A stretch of DNA of 64,000 bases, taken from NCBI RefSeq assembly GCF_029227915.1, contig NC_079885.1:3286001-3350000 (forward strand), given 5' to 3'. This stretch comes from Hydractinia symbiolongicarpus (taxonomy: Eukaryota; Cnidaria; Hydrozoa; Anthoathecata; Hydractiniidae). The notes below the pieces were generated by a model that did not search any database, was not told the origin of the DNA, and saw only the letters and a program-made list of their open reading frames with translations. Numbering within the stretch: the first letter of the stretch is position 1; the number at the start of each line of letters is the position of its first letter. The translations under genes and the position numbers were made by a program. Shown in pieces: positions 36,138 through 46,489 of this stretch.

Positions 36138-39132
36138 CTAGGATTGGTCCCACAGTAAAAAATGACTTATGTTATCTAAATTTTTAAGTGAAGTGCTACC
36201 ATTGGGCCGAGTGTAATCGCTGAATTGCAGCAATCATGTCAAATTAAGAAGAATGTTTTTCTTGTAGTCCAATTGGCTCATTTTTCACATTTATAAGGTC
36301 GCAGTCCAGAATCACTTCAATTAAGTCCCACAGTCAATCTTTTCACTGTTAAAAGCGATACAACTTAGTAATATCGGAAAAAAATCACTAAATACATGTT
36401 GGTACAAATATGTGACTTAACCGTTGTAAGTGAAGCGGATTGACACCGTTAGAAAGTCAATGAAATTTAGTAGTTGAAACTGTCTCTATTTCTTCAGCGC
36501 GCGCTAACGGCTACGATTGGTCCCACAGTAAAAAAATGACATATTTTATCTAAATCTTTAAAGTGAAGCGCTACCTCAGCGCCCAGCGAAATCGGTAAAT
36601 TCCAGCAATCATGTCAAATTAAGAAGAATGTTATACCTTGGAGTCCAATTGGCTCATTTATCACATTTATAAGGTCACAGTACAGAATCACTTCAATTAA
36701 GTTCCACAGTCAATCGTTTCACTGTGAAAAGCAGTACAACTTAGTAATATCGAAAAAAAATCACTAAATACATGTTGGTACGAATACGTGACGCAACCGT
36801 TGTAACTTAAGCGGATTGACCCCGTTAGAAAGTCACTGAAATGTAGTTTTTGAAAATGTTTCTATTTCTTCAGAGCGCGCTAACGGCTAGGATTGGTCCC
36901 ACAGTACAAAAAGACTTACTTTATCTAAATTTTTAAGTGAAGCGCTACCACTGGGACAAGTGTAATCGCTGAATTGCAGCAATCATGTCAAATTAGGAAG
37001 AATGTTATTCCTTGGAATCCAATTGGCTCATTTATCACTTTTATAAGGTCACAGTCCAGAATCACTTCAATTAAGTTCCACAGTCAATCGTTTCACTGTC
37101 AAAAGCAATACAACTTAGTAATATAGGAAAAAAATCCCTAAATACATGTTGGTACGAATATGTGACGCAACCGTTGTAGTTGAAACGGACTAATACCGTT
37201 AGAAAGTCAATGAAATGTAGTATTTGAAACTGTCTCTATTTCTTCAGCGCCCGCTAACGGCTAGGATTGGTCCCACAGTAAAAAATGACTTATGTTATCT
37301 AAATTTTTAAGTGAAGTGCTACCATTGGGCCGAGTGTAATCGCTGAATTGCAGCAATCATGTCAAATTAAGAAGAATGTTTTTCCTTGTAGTCCAATTGG
37401 CTCATTTTTCACATTTATAAGGTCGCAGTCCAGAATCACTTCAATTAAGTCCCACAGTCAATCTTTTCACTGTTAAAAGCGATACAACTTAGTAATATCG
37501 GAAAAAAATCACTAAATACATGTTGGTACAAATATGTGACTTAACCGTTGTAAGTGAAGCGGATTGACACCGTTAGAAAGTCAATGAAATTTAGTAGTTG
37601 AAACTGTCCCTATTTCTTCAGCGCGCGCTAACGGCTACGATTGGTCCCACAGTAAAAAATGACATATTTTATCTAAATCTTTAAAGTGAAGCGCTACCTC
37701 AGCGCCCAGCGAAATCGGTAAATTCCAGCAATCATGTCAAATTAAGAAGAATGTTATACCTTGGAGTCCAATTGGCTCATTTATCACATTTATAAGGTCA
37801 CAGTACAGAATCACTTCAATTAAGTCCCACAGTCAATCGTTTCACTGTGAAAAGCAGTACAACTTAGTAATATCGAAAAAAAATCACTAAATACATGTTG
37901 GTACGAATACGTGACGCAACCGTTGTAACTTAAGCGGATTGACCCCGTTAGAAAGTCACTGAAATGTAGTTTTTGAAAATGTTTCTATTTCTTCAGAGCG
38001 CGCTAACGGCTAGGATTGGTCCCACAGTACAAAAAGACTTACTTTATCTAAATTTTTAAGTGAAGCGCTACCACTGGGACAAGTGTAATCGCTGAATTGC
38101 AGCAATCATGTCAAATTAGGAAGAATGTTATTCCTTGGAATCCAATTGGCTCATTTATCACTTTTATAAGGTCACAGTCCAGAATCACTTCAATTAAGTT
38201 CCACAGTCAATCGTTTCACTGTCAAAAGCAATACAACTTAGTAATATAGGAAAAAAATCCCTAAATACATGTTGGTACGAATATGTGACGCAACCGTTGT
38301 AGTTGAAACGGACTAATACCGTTAGAAAGTCAATGAAATGTAGTATTTGAAACTGTCTCTATTTCTTCAGCGCCCGCTAACGGCTAGGATTGGTCCCACA
38401 GTAAAAAATGACTTATGTTATCTAAATTTTTAAGTGAAGTGCTACCATTGGGCCGAGTGTAATCGCTGAATTGCAGCAATCATGTCAAATTAAGAAGAAT
38501 GTTTTTCCTTGTAGTCCAATTGGCTCATTTTTCACATTTATAAGGTCGCAGTCCAGAATCACTTCAATTAAGTCCCACAGTCAATCTTTTCACTGTTAAA
38601 AGCGATACAACTTAGTAATATCGGAAAAAAATCACTAAATACATGTTGGTACAAATATGTGACTTAACCGTTGTAAGTGAAGCGGATTGACACCGTTAGA
38701 AAGTCAATGAAATTTAGTAGTTGAAACTGTCCCTATTTCTTCAGCGCGCGCTAACGGCTACGATTGGTCCCACAGTAAAAAATGACATATTTTATCTAAA
38801 TCTTTAAAGTGAAGCGCTACCTCAGCGCCCAGCGAAATCGGTAAATTCCAGCAATCATGTCAAATTAAGAAGAATGTTATACCTTGGAGTCCAATTGGCT
38901 CATTTATCACATTTATAAGGTCACAGTACAGAATCACTTCAATTAAGTCCCACAGTCAATCGTTTCACTGTCAAAAGCAATACAACTTAGTAATATCGGA
39001 AAAAAATCCCTAAATACATGTTGGTACGAATATGTGACGCAACCGTTGTACTTGAAACGGACTAATACCGTTAGAAAGTCAATGAAATGTAGTTTTTAAA
39101 ACTGTCTCTCTTTCTTCAGCGCGCGCTAACGA
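36138..39132 (+). repeat. Nested trimer P-A-B, 1123-bp period, 2.67 copies
   Basis: Landmarks 36138, 36511 and 36887 recur at 37261, 37635 and 38010, then P and A again at 38384 and 38758. The trimers are nearly identical. Small markers order them: the first A has seven A after CAGT (GTAAAAAAATGACAT) and is preceded by CTGTCTCTATTTC, while the second and third have six A and CTGTCCCTATTTC. The first is followed by AAGTTCCACAG and the later ones by AAGTCCCACAG. The third copy continues into C rather than B. Confidence 0.92.
37261..37634 (+). repeat. Reference class B monomer (374 bp, type P)
   Basis: This is a typical class B unit. The segment after GTGAAGTGCTACC reads ATTGGGCCGAGTGTAATCGC and then GAATTGCAG, in place of the class A CACAGCGCCC block. 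The middle of the unit carries GTAGTCCAATTGGCTC rather than GGGTCCAATTGTCTC. The rest of the monomer, including the CAATCATGTCAAATTA segment and the GGTAC-centred dyad, is shared with class A. Some class B units have GAATTCCAG here, which creates an EcoRI site absent from the GAATTGCAG version. This is the P unit of the P-A-B trimer in the 35-43 kb block. Confidence 0.88.
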
Positions 39133-39742
39133 CTAGCATTGGTCCCACCGTAGAAAAGACTTATTTGTCTAAGTTTTTAAATGAAGTGCTACCACAGCGC
39201 CCAGTGAAATTGGTAAATTCCAGCAATCATGTCAAGGTAAGAAGAATGTTATTTCTTGGGTCCAATTGTCTCTCTTATCACATTTTTAAGGTCGCAGTAC
39301 AAAATAAGTTCAATTAAGTCCCACAGTCCATCGTTTCCCTGTTAAAAGCGATGCATCCTAGTAATATCCGTATACTATCGCTAAATAGATGTTGGTACGA
39401 ATATGTGACGCAACCGTTGTGACTCAAACGGATTTATACCGTTAGAAAGTTATTGAAATGTAGTTTTAAAAACTGTCTCTATTTCTTCAGCGCGCCATAA
39501 CGGCTAGGATTGGTCCCACAGTAATAAAAATGACTTATTTTATATAAATTTTCAAGTGAAGCGCTACCTTAGGGCCGAGTGTTATCGCCGAATTCCAGCA
39601 ATCATGTCAAATTAAGAAGAATGTCTTCCTTGAAGGCCAATTGGCTCACTTATCTCATTTATAAGGTCACAGTCCAAAATAAGTTCAATTAAGTCCCACA
39701 GTCAATCGTTTCACTGTTAAAAGCAATGCAACTTAGTAATAT

Positions 39743-42700
39743 TGGAAAAAAATCCCTAAATACATGTTGGTACGAATATGTGACGCAACCGTTGTAGTTG
39801 AAACGGACTAATACCGTTAGAAAGTCAATGAAATGTAGTATTTGAAACTGTCTCTATTTCTTCAGCGCCCGCTAACGGCTAGGATTGGTCCCACAGTAAA
39901 AAATGACTTTTGTTATCTAAATTTTTAAGTGAAGATCTACCATTGGGCCGAGTGTAATCGCTGAATTGCAGCAATCATGTCAAATTAAGAAGAATGTTAT
40001 ACCTTGGAGTCCAATTGGATCATTTATCACATTTAAAAGGTCACAGTACCGAATCACTTCAATTACGTTCCACAGTCAATCGTTTCACTGTGAAAAGCAG
40101 TACAACTTAGTAATATCGGAAAAAAATCACTAAATACATGTTGGTACGAATACGTGACGCAACCATTGTAACTTAAGCGGATTAACACCGTTAGAAAGTC
40201 ACTGAAATGTAGTTTTTGAATATGTTTCTATTTCTTCAGAGCGCGCTAACGGCTAGGATTGGTCCCACAGTACAAAAAGACCTATTTTATCTAAATTTTT
40301 AAGTGAAGCTTTACGACTGGGACGAGTGTAATCGCTGAATTGCAGCAATCATGTCAAATTAGGAAGAATGTTATTCCTTGGAATCCAATTGGCTCATTTA
40401 TCACATTTATAAGGTCACAGTCCAGAATCACTTCAATTAAGTTCCACAGTCAATCGTTTCACTGTCAAAAGCAATACAACTTAGTAATATAGGAAAAAAA
40501 TCCCTAAATACATGTTGGTACGAATATGTGACGCAACCGTTGTAGTTGAAACGGACTAATACCGTTAGAAAGTCAATGAAATGTAGTATATGAAACTGTC
40601 TCTATTTCTTCAGCGCCCGCTAACGGCTAGGATTGGTCCCACAGTAAAAAATGACTTATGTTATCTAAATTTTTAAGTGAAGTGCTACCATTGGGCCGAG
40701 TGTAATCGCTGAATTGCAGCAATCATGTCAAATTAAGAAGAATGTTTTTCCTTGTAGTCCAATTGGCTCATTTTTCACATTTATAAGGTCGCAGTCCAGA
40801 ATCACTTCAATTAAGTCCCACAGTCAATCTTTTCACTGTTAAAAGCGATACAACTTAGTAATATCGGAAAAAAATCACTAAATACATGTTGGTACAAATA
40901 TGTGACTTAACCGTTGTAAGTGAAGCGGATTGACACCGTTAGAAAGTCAATGAAATTTAGTAGTTGAAACTGTCTCTATTTCTTCAGCGCGCGCTAACGG
41001 CTACGATTGGTCCCACAGTAAAAAAATGACATATTTTATCTAAATCTTTAAAGTGAAGCGCTACCTCAGCGCCCAGCGAAATCGGTAAATTCCAGCAATC
41101 ATGTCAAATTAAGAAGAATGTTATACCTTGGAGTCCAATTGGCTCATTTATCACATTTATAAAGTCACAGTACAGAATCACTTCAATTAAGTTCCACAGT
41201 CAATCGTTTCACTGTGAAAAGCAGTACAACTTAGTAATATCGAAAAAAAATCACTAAATACATGTTGGTACGAATACGTGACGCAACCGTTGTAACTTAA
41301 GCGGATTGACCCCGTTAGAAAGTCACTGAAATGTAGTTTTTGAAAATGTTTCTATTTCTTCAGAGCGCGCTAACGGCTAGGATTGGTCCCACAGTACAAA
41401 AAGACTTACTTTATCTAAATTTTTAAGTGAAGCGCTACCACTGGGACAAGTGTAATCGCTGAATTGCAGCAATCATGTCAAATTAGGAAGAATGTTATTC
41501 CTTGGAATCCAATTGGCTCATTTATCACTTTTATAAGGTCACAGTCCAGAATCACTTCAATTAAGTTCCACAGTCAATCGTTTCACTGTCAAAAGCAATA
41601 CAACTAAGTAATATAGGAAAAAAATCCCTAAATACATGTTGGTACGAATATGTGACGCAACCGTTGTAGTTGAAACGGACTAATACCGTTAGAAAGTCAA
41701 TGAAATGTAGTATTTGAAACTGTCTCTATTTCTTCAGCGCCCGCTAACGGCTAGGATTGGTCCCACAGTAAAAAATGACTTATGTTATCTAAATTTTTAA
41801 GTGAAGTGCTACCATTGGGCCGAGTGTAATCGCTGAATTGCAGCAATCATGTCAAATTAAGAAGAATGTTTTTCCTTGTAGTCCAATTGGCTCATTTTTC
41901 ACATTTATAAGGTCGCAGTCCAGAATCACTTCAATTAAGTCCCACAGTCAATCTTTTCACTGTTAAAAGCGATACAACTTAGTAATATCGGAAAAAAATC
42001 ACTAAATACATGTTGGTACAAATATGTGACTTAACCGTTGTAAGTGAAGCGGATTGACACCGTTAGAAAGTCAATGAAATTTAGTAGTTGAAACTGTCCC
42101 TATTTCTTCAGCGCGCGCTAACGGCTACGATTGGTCCCACAGTAAAAAATGACATATTTTATCTAAATCTTTAAAGTGAAGCGCTACCTCAGCGCCCAGC
42201 GAAATCGGTAAATTCCAGCAATCATGTCAAATTAAGAAGAATGTTATACCTTGGAGTCCAATTGGCTCATTTATCACATTTATAAGGTCACAGTACAGAA
42301 TCACTTCAATTAAGTCCCACAGTCAATCGTTTCACTGTCAAAAGCAATACAACTTAGTAATATCGGAAAAAAATCCCTAAATACATGTTGGTACGAATAT
42401 GTGACGCAACCGTTGTACTTGAAACGGACTAATACCGTTAGAAAGTCAATGAAATGTAGTTTTTAAAACTGTCTCTCTTTCTTCAGCGCGCGCTAACGAC
42501 TAGCATTGGTCCCACCGTAGAAAAGACTTATTTGTCTAAGTTTTTAAATGAAGTGCTACCACAGCGCCCAGTGAAATTGGTAAATTCCAGCAATCATGTC
42601 AAGGTAAGAAGAATGTTATTTCTTGGGTCCAATTGTCTCTCTTATCACATTTTTAAGGTCGCAGTCCAAAATAAGTTCAATTAAGTCCCACAGTCCATCG

Positions 42701-43109
42701 TTTCCCTGTTAAAAGCGATGCATCCTAGTAATATCCGTATACTATCGCTAAATAGATGTTGGTACGAATATGTGACGCAACCGTTGTGACTCAAACGGAT
42801 TTATACCGTTAGAAAGTTATTGAAATGTAGTTTTAAAAACTGTCTCTATTTCTTCAGCGCGCCATAACGGCTAGGATTGGTCCCACAGTAATAAAAATGA
42901 CTTATTTTATATAAATTTTCAAGTGAAGCGCTACCTTAGGGCCGAGTGTTATCGCCGAATTCCAGCAATCATGTCAAATTAAGAAGAATGTCTTCCTTGA
43001 AGTCCAATTGGCTCACTTATCTCATTTATAAGGTCACAGTCCAAAATAAGTTCAATTAAGTCCCACAGTCAATCGTTTCACTGTTAAAAGCAATGCAACT
43101 TAGTAATAT
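39743..43109 (+). repeat. Higher-order repeat: 3367-bp 9-mer, derivative of the 12-mer lacking one P-A-B trimer
   Basis: Nine monomers start at 39879 (X), 40253 (Y), 40627 (P), 41001 (A), 41377 (B), 41751 (P), 42125 (A), 42500 (C) and 42871 (D). X to the first B match the 12-mer at an offset of 4489-4490, and C and D match it at 3367. The first A (41001) has the seven-A run and CTGTCTCTATTTC of the first A in the 12-mer. The second (42125) has the CTGTCCC form and leads into C, as the last A of the 12-mer does. One inner trimer is thus missing here, or was added there. After 43109 the array continues with the segment shared with 18.5 kb. Confidence 0.93.
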
Positions 43110-44157
43110 TGGAAAAGAATCACTAAAAACATGTTGGTACGAATACGTGACGCAACCGTTGTAAGTTAAGCGGATTGACACCGTTAGAAGGTCAATGAAA
43201 TGTAGTCTTTGAAACTGTTCCTATTTATTCGGCGCGTGCTAACGCCCAGGATTGGTCCCACAGTAAAAAGTGACTTATTTTATATAAATTTTCAAGTGAA
43301 GCGCTACCTTGGGGCCGAGTGTAATCGCTGAATTCCAGCAATCATGTCAAATTAAGTAGAATGTTCTTCCTTGGAGTCCAATGGGCTCATCTATCACATT
43401 CATAAGGTCACAGTCCAGAATCACTTCAATTAAGTCCCACAGGCAATCGTTTCACTGTCAAAAGCAATACAACTTAGCAATACCGGAAAAGAATCACTAA
43501 ATACATGTTGGTACGAATACGTGACGCAACCGTTGTAAGTTAAGCAGATTGACACCGTTAGAAAGTCAATGAAATGTAGTTTTTGAAACTGTTTCTATTT
43601 CTTCAGCCCGCGCCATAACGGCTAGGATTGGTCCCACAGTAATAAAAATGACTTATTTTATATACATTTTTAAGTGAAGCGCTACCATTGGGCCGAGTGT
43701 AATCGCTGAATTGCAGCAATCATGTCAAATTAAGAAGAATGTTATTCCTTGGAATCCAATTGGCTCATCTATCACATTCATAAGGTCACAGTCCATAATC
43801 ACTTCAATTAAGTCCCACAGGCAATCGTTTCACTGTCAAAAGCAATACAACTTAGTAATATCGGAAAAAAGTCACTAAATACATGTTGGTACGAATATGT
43901 GACGTAACCGTTGTAATTGAAACGGATTGATACCGTTAGAAAGTCAATGAAATGTGGTATTTGAAACTGTCTCTATTTTTTCAGCGCGCACTAACGGCTA
44001 GGATTTGTCCAACAGTAAAAAAGGACTTACTTTATAAAAATTTTTAAGTGAAGCGCTACCACAGCGCCTAGTAAAATCGGTAAATTCCAGCAATCATGTC
44101 AAGGTAAGAAGAATGTTATTTCTTGGGTCCAATTGTCTCACTTATCACATTTATAAA
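42297..44157 (+). repeat. Long-range paralogous segment, partner at 17705-19565
   Basis: This is the second copy of the five-monomer block described at 17705. It overlaps the C-D end of the 9-mer, so the C-D-18654-type order is shared by both places, and the D to 43246 joint at about 43109 matches the joint at about 18500. Small differences (AATATTGG here against AATATCGG there; CCCAGG here against CTCAGG) show that the copies have since diverged a little. Confidence 0.85.
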
Positions 44158-46489
44158 GTCACAGTCCAAAATCAGTCCAATTAAGTCCCACAGCCAATCA
44201 TTTCACTGTTAAGAGCGATGCAACCTAGTAAAATCAGAAGAATATCGCTAAATACATGTTGGTACGAATATGTGACGCAACTGTTGTGATTGAAACGTAA
44301 TGATACCGTTAGAAAGTCAATGAAATGTAGTTTTTAAAACTGTCTCTCTTTCATCAGCGCGCACTAACGACTAGGATTGGTCCCACCGTAGAAAAGACTT
44401 ATTTGTCTAAGTTTTTAAATCAAGTGCTACCACAGCGCCCAGTGAAATTGGTAAATTCCAGCAATCATGTCAAGGTAAGAAGAATGTTATTTCTTGGGTC
44501 CAATTGTCTCACTTATCACATTTATAAGGTCGCAGTCCAAAATAAGTTCAATTAAGTCCCACAGTCCATCGTTTTACTGTTAAAAGTGATGCATCCTAGC
44601 AATATTCGTATACTATCGCTAAATAGATGTTGGTACGAATATGTGACGCAACCGTTGTGACTCAAACGGATATATACCGTTAGAAAGTTATTGAAATGTA
44701 GTTTTTAAAACTGTCTCTATTTCTTCAGCGCGCCATAACGGTTAGGATTGGTCCCACAGTAATAAAAATGACTTATTTTATATAAATTTTCAAGTGAAGC
44801 GCTACCATAGGGCCGAGTGTAATCGCTGAATTCCAGCAATCATGTCAAATTAAGAAGAATGTTGCTCCTTGGAGTCCAATTGGCTCATTTATCACATTTA
44901 TAAGGTCACAGTACAGAATCACTTCAATTAAGTCCCACAGTCAATCGTTTCACTGTCAAAAGAAATACAACTTAGTAATATCGGAAAAGAATCACTAAAT
45001 ACATGTTGGTACGAATACGTGACGCAACCATTGTAACTTAAGCGGATTGACACCGTTAGAAAGTCACTGAAATGTAGTTTTTGAAAATGTTTCTATTTCT
45101 TCAGAGCGCGCTAACGGCTAGGATTGGTCCCACAGTACAAAAAGACTTATTTTATCTAAATTTTTAAGTGAAGCGCTACCACTGGGACGAGTGTAATCGC
45201 TGAATTGCAGCAATCATGTCAAATTAGGAAGAATGTTATTCCTTGGAATCCATTTGGCTCATTTATTACATTTATAAGGTCACAGTCCATAATCACTTCA
45301 ATTAAGTCCCACAGGCAATCGTTTCACTGTCAAAAGCAATACAACTTAGTAATATCGGAAAAAAATCACTACATACATGTTGGTACGAATATGTGACGTT
45401 ACCGTTGTAGTTGAAACGGATTGATACCGTTAGAAAGTCAATGAAATGTGGTATTTGAAACTGTCTCTATTTCTTCAGCGCGCACTAACGGCTAGGATCG
45501 GTCCCACAGTAAAAAATGACATATTTTATCTAAATTTTTAAAGTGAAGCGCTACCACAGCGCCCAGCGAAATCGGTAAATTCCAGCAATCATGTCAAATT
45601 AAGAAGAATGTTATTTCTTGGGTCCAATTGTCTCACTTATCACATTTATAAAGTCACAGTCCACAATCAGTCCAATTAAGTCCCACAGTCAATCGTTTCA
45701 CTGTTAAGAGCGATGCAACCTAGTAAAATCAGAAGAATATCGCTGAATACATGTTGGTACGAATATGTGACGCAACCGTTGTGATTGAAACGGAATGATA
45801 CCGTTAGAAAGTCAATGAAATTTAGTTTATAAAACTGTCTCTCTTTCTTCAGCGCGCGCTAACGGCTAGGATTTGTGCCACCGTAGAAAAGACTTATTGG
45901 TCTAAGTTTTTAAATGAAATGCTACCACAGCGCCCAGTGAAATTGGTAAATTCCAGCAATCATGTCAAGGTAAGAAGAATGTTATTTCTTGGGTACAATT
46001 GTCTCACTTATCACATTTATAAGGTCGCAGTCCAAAATAAGTTCAATTAAGTCCCACAGTCCATCGTTTCACTGTTAAAAGCGATGCATCCTAGTAATAT
46101 CCGTATACTATCGCTAAATACATGTTGGTACGAATATGTGACGCAACCGTTGTGACTTAAACGGATTTATACCGTTAGAAAGTTATTGAAATGTAGTTTT
46201 TAAAACTGTCTCTATTTCTTCAGCGCGCCATAACGGCTAGGATTGGTCCCACAGTAATAAAAATGACTTATTTTATATAAATTTTTAAGTGAAGCGCTAC
46301 CATAGGGCCGAGTGTAATCGCTGAATTCCAGAAATCATGTCAAATTAAGAAGAATGTTATTTCTTGGGCCCAATTGTCTCATTTATCACATTTTTGAGGT
46401 CAAAGTCCAAAATTAGTTCAAATAAGTCGAACAGTCAATCCTTTCACAGTTAAAAACGATTCAAGCTAATAAAATCAGAAAAATATCGC
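44158..46489 (+). repeat. Mosaic of monomers copied from several upstream blocks
   Basis: 44158 to about 44998 matches 21036-21876 at an offset of 23122 bp (the class A, C, D order with GTTAGG at D). The monomer at 45118 is a unit B of the type at 31293. From 45492 the units have GGCTAGGATCGG, a variant shared with 47729 and 49966. A further C-D pair occurs at 45866/46237. The last unit ends in a class A style (TTTTTGAGGTC, AACGATTC) like that at 1440-1560. No gene was found. Confidence 0.75.

Larger units (their letters stand above)
35254..39742 (+). repeat. Higher-order repeat: 4489-bp 12-mer X-Y-(P-A-B)x2-P-A-C-D
   Basis: Twelve monomers start at landmarks 35390 (X), 35764 (Y), 36138 (P), 36511 (A), 36887 (B), 37261 (P), 37635 (A), 38010 (B), 38384 (P), 38758 (A), 39133 (C) and 39504 (D). 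X has GACTTTTGTTATC and GAAGATCTACC. Y has AGACCTATTTTATC and AAGCTTTACGACTGG. A has CTACGATTGG. B has TCAGAGCGCGC. C has ACGACTAGCATTGG. D has CAGTAATAAAAATGAC. The whole order, with X and Y private variants, starts again at 39743 at an offset of 4489 bp. Inside it, P-A-B is itself tandemly repeated at 1123-1124 bp, so the structure is nested. Confidence 0.93.

Noticed and set aside
3569-43109. Assembly artefact as a general explanation of the tandem copies
   Set aside because: Most repeated blocks differ by scattered substitutions and have different flanks, which a simple assembly duplication would not produce. It remains possible for the most identical pairs (8413-9160, 46490-50963) and should be tested with reads.
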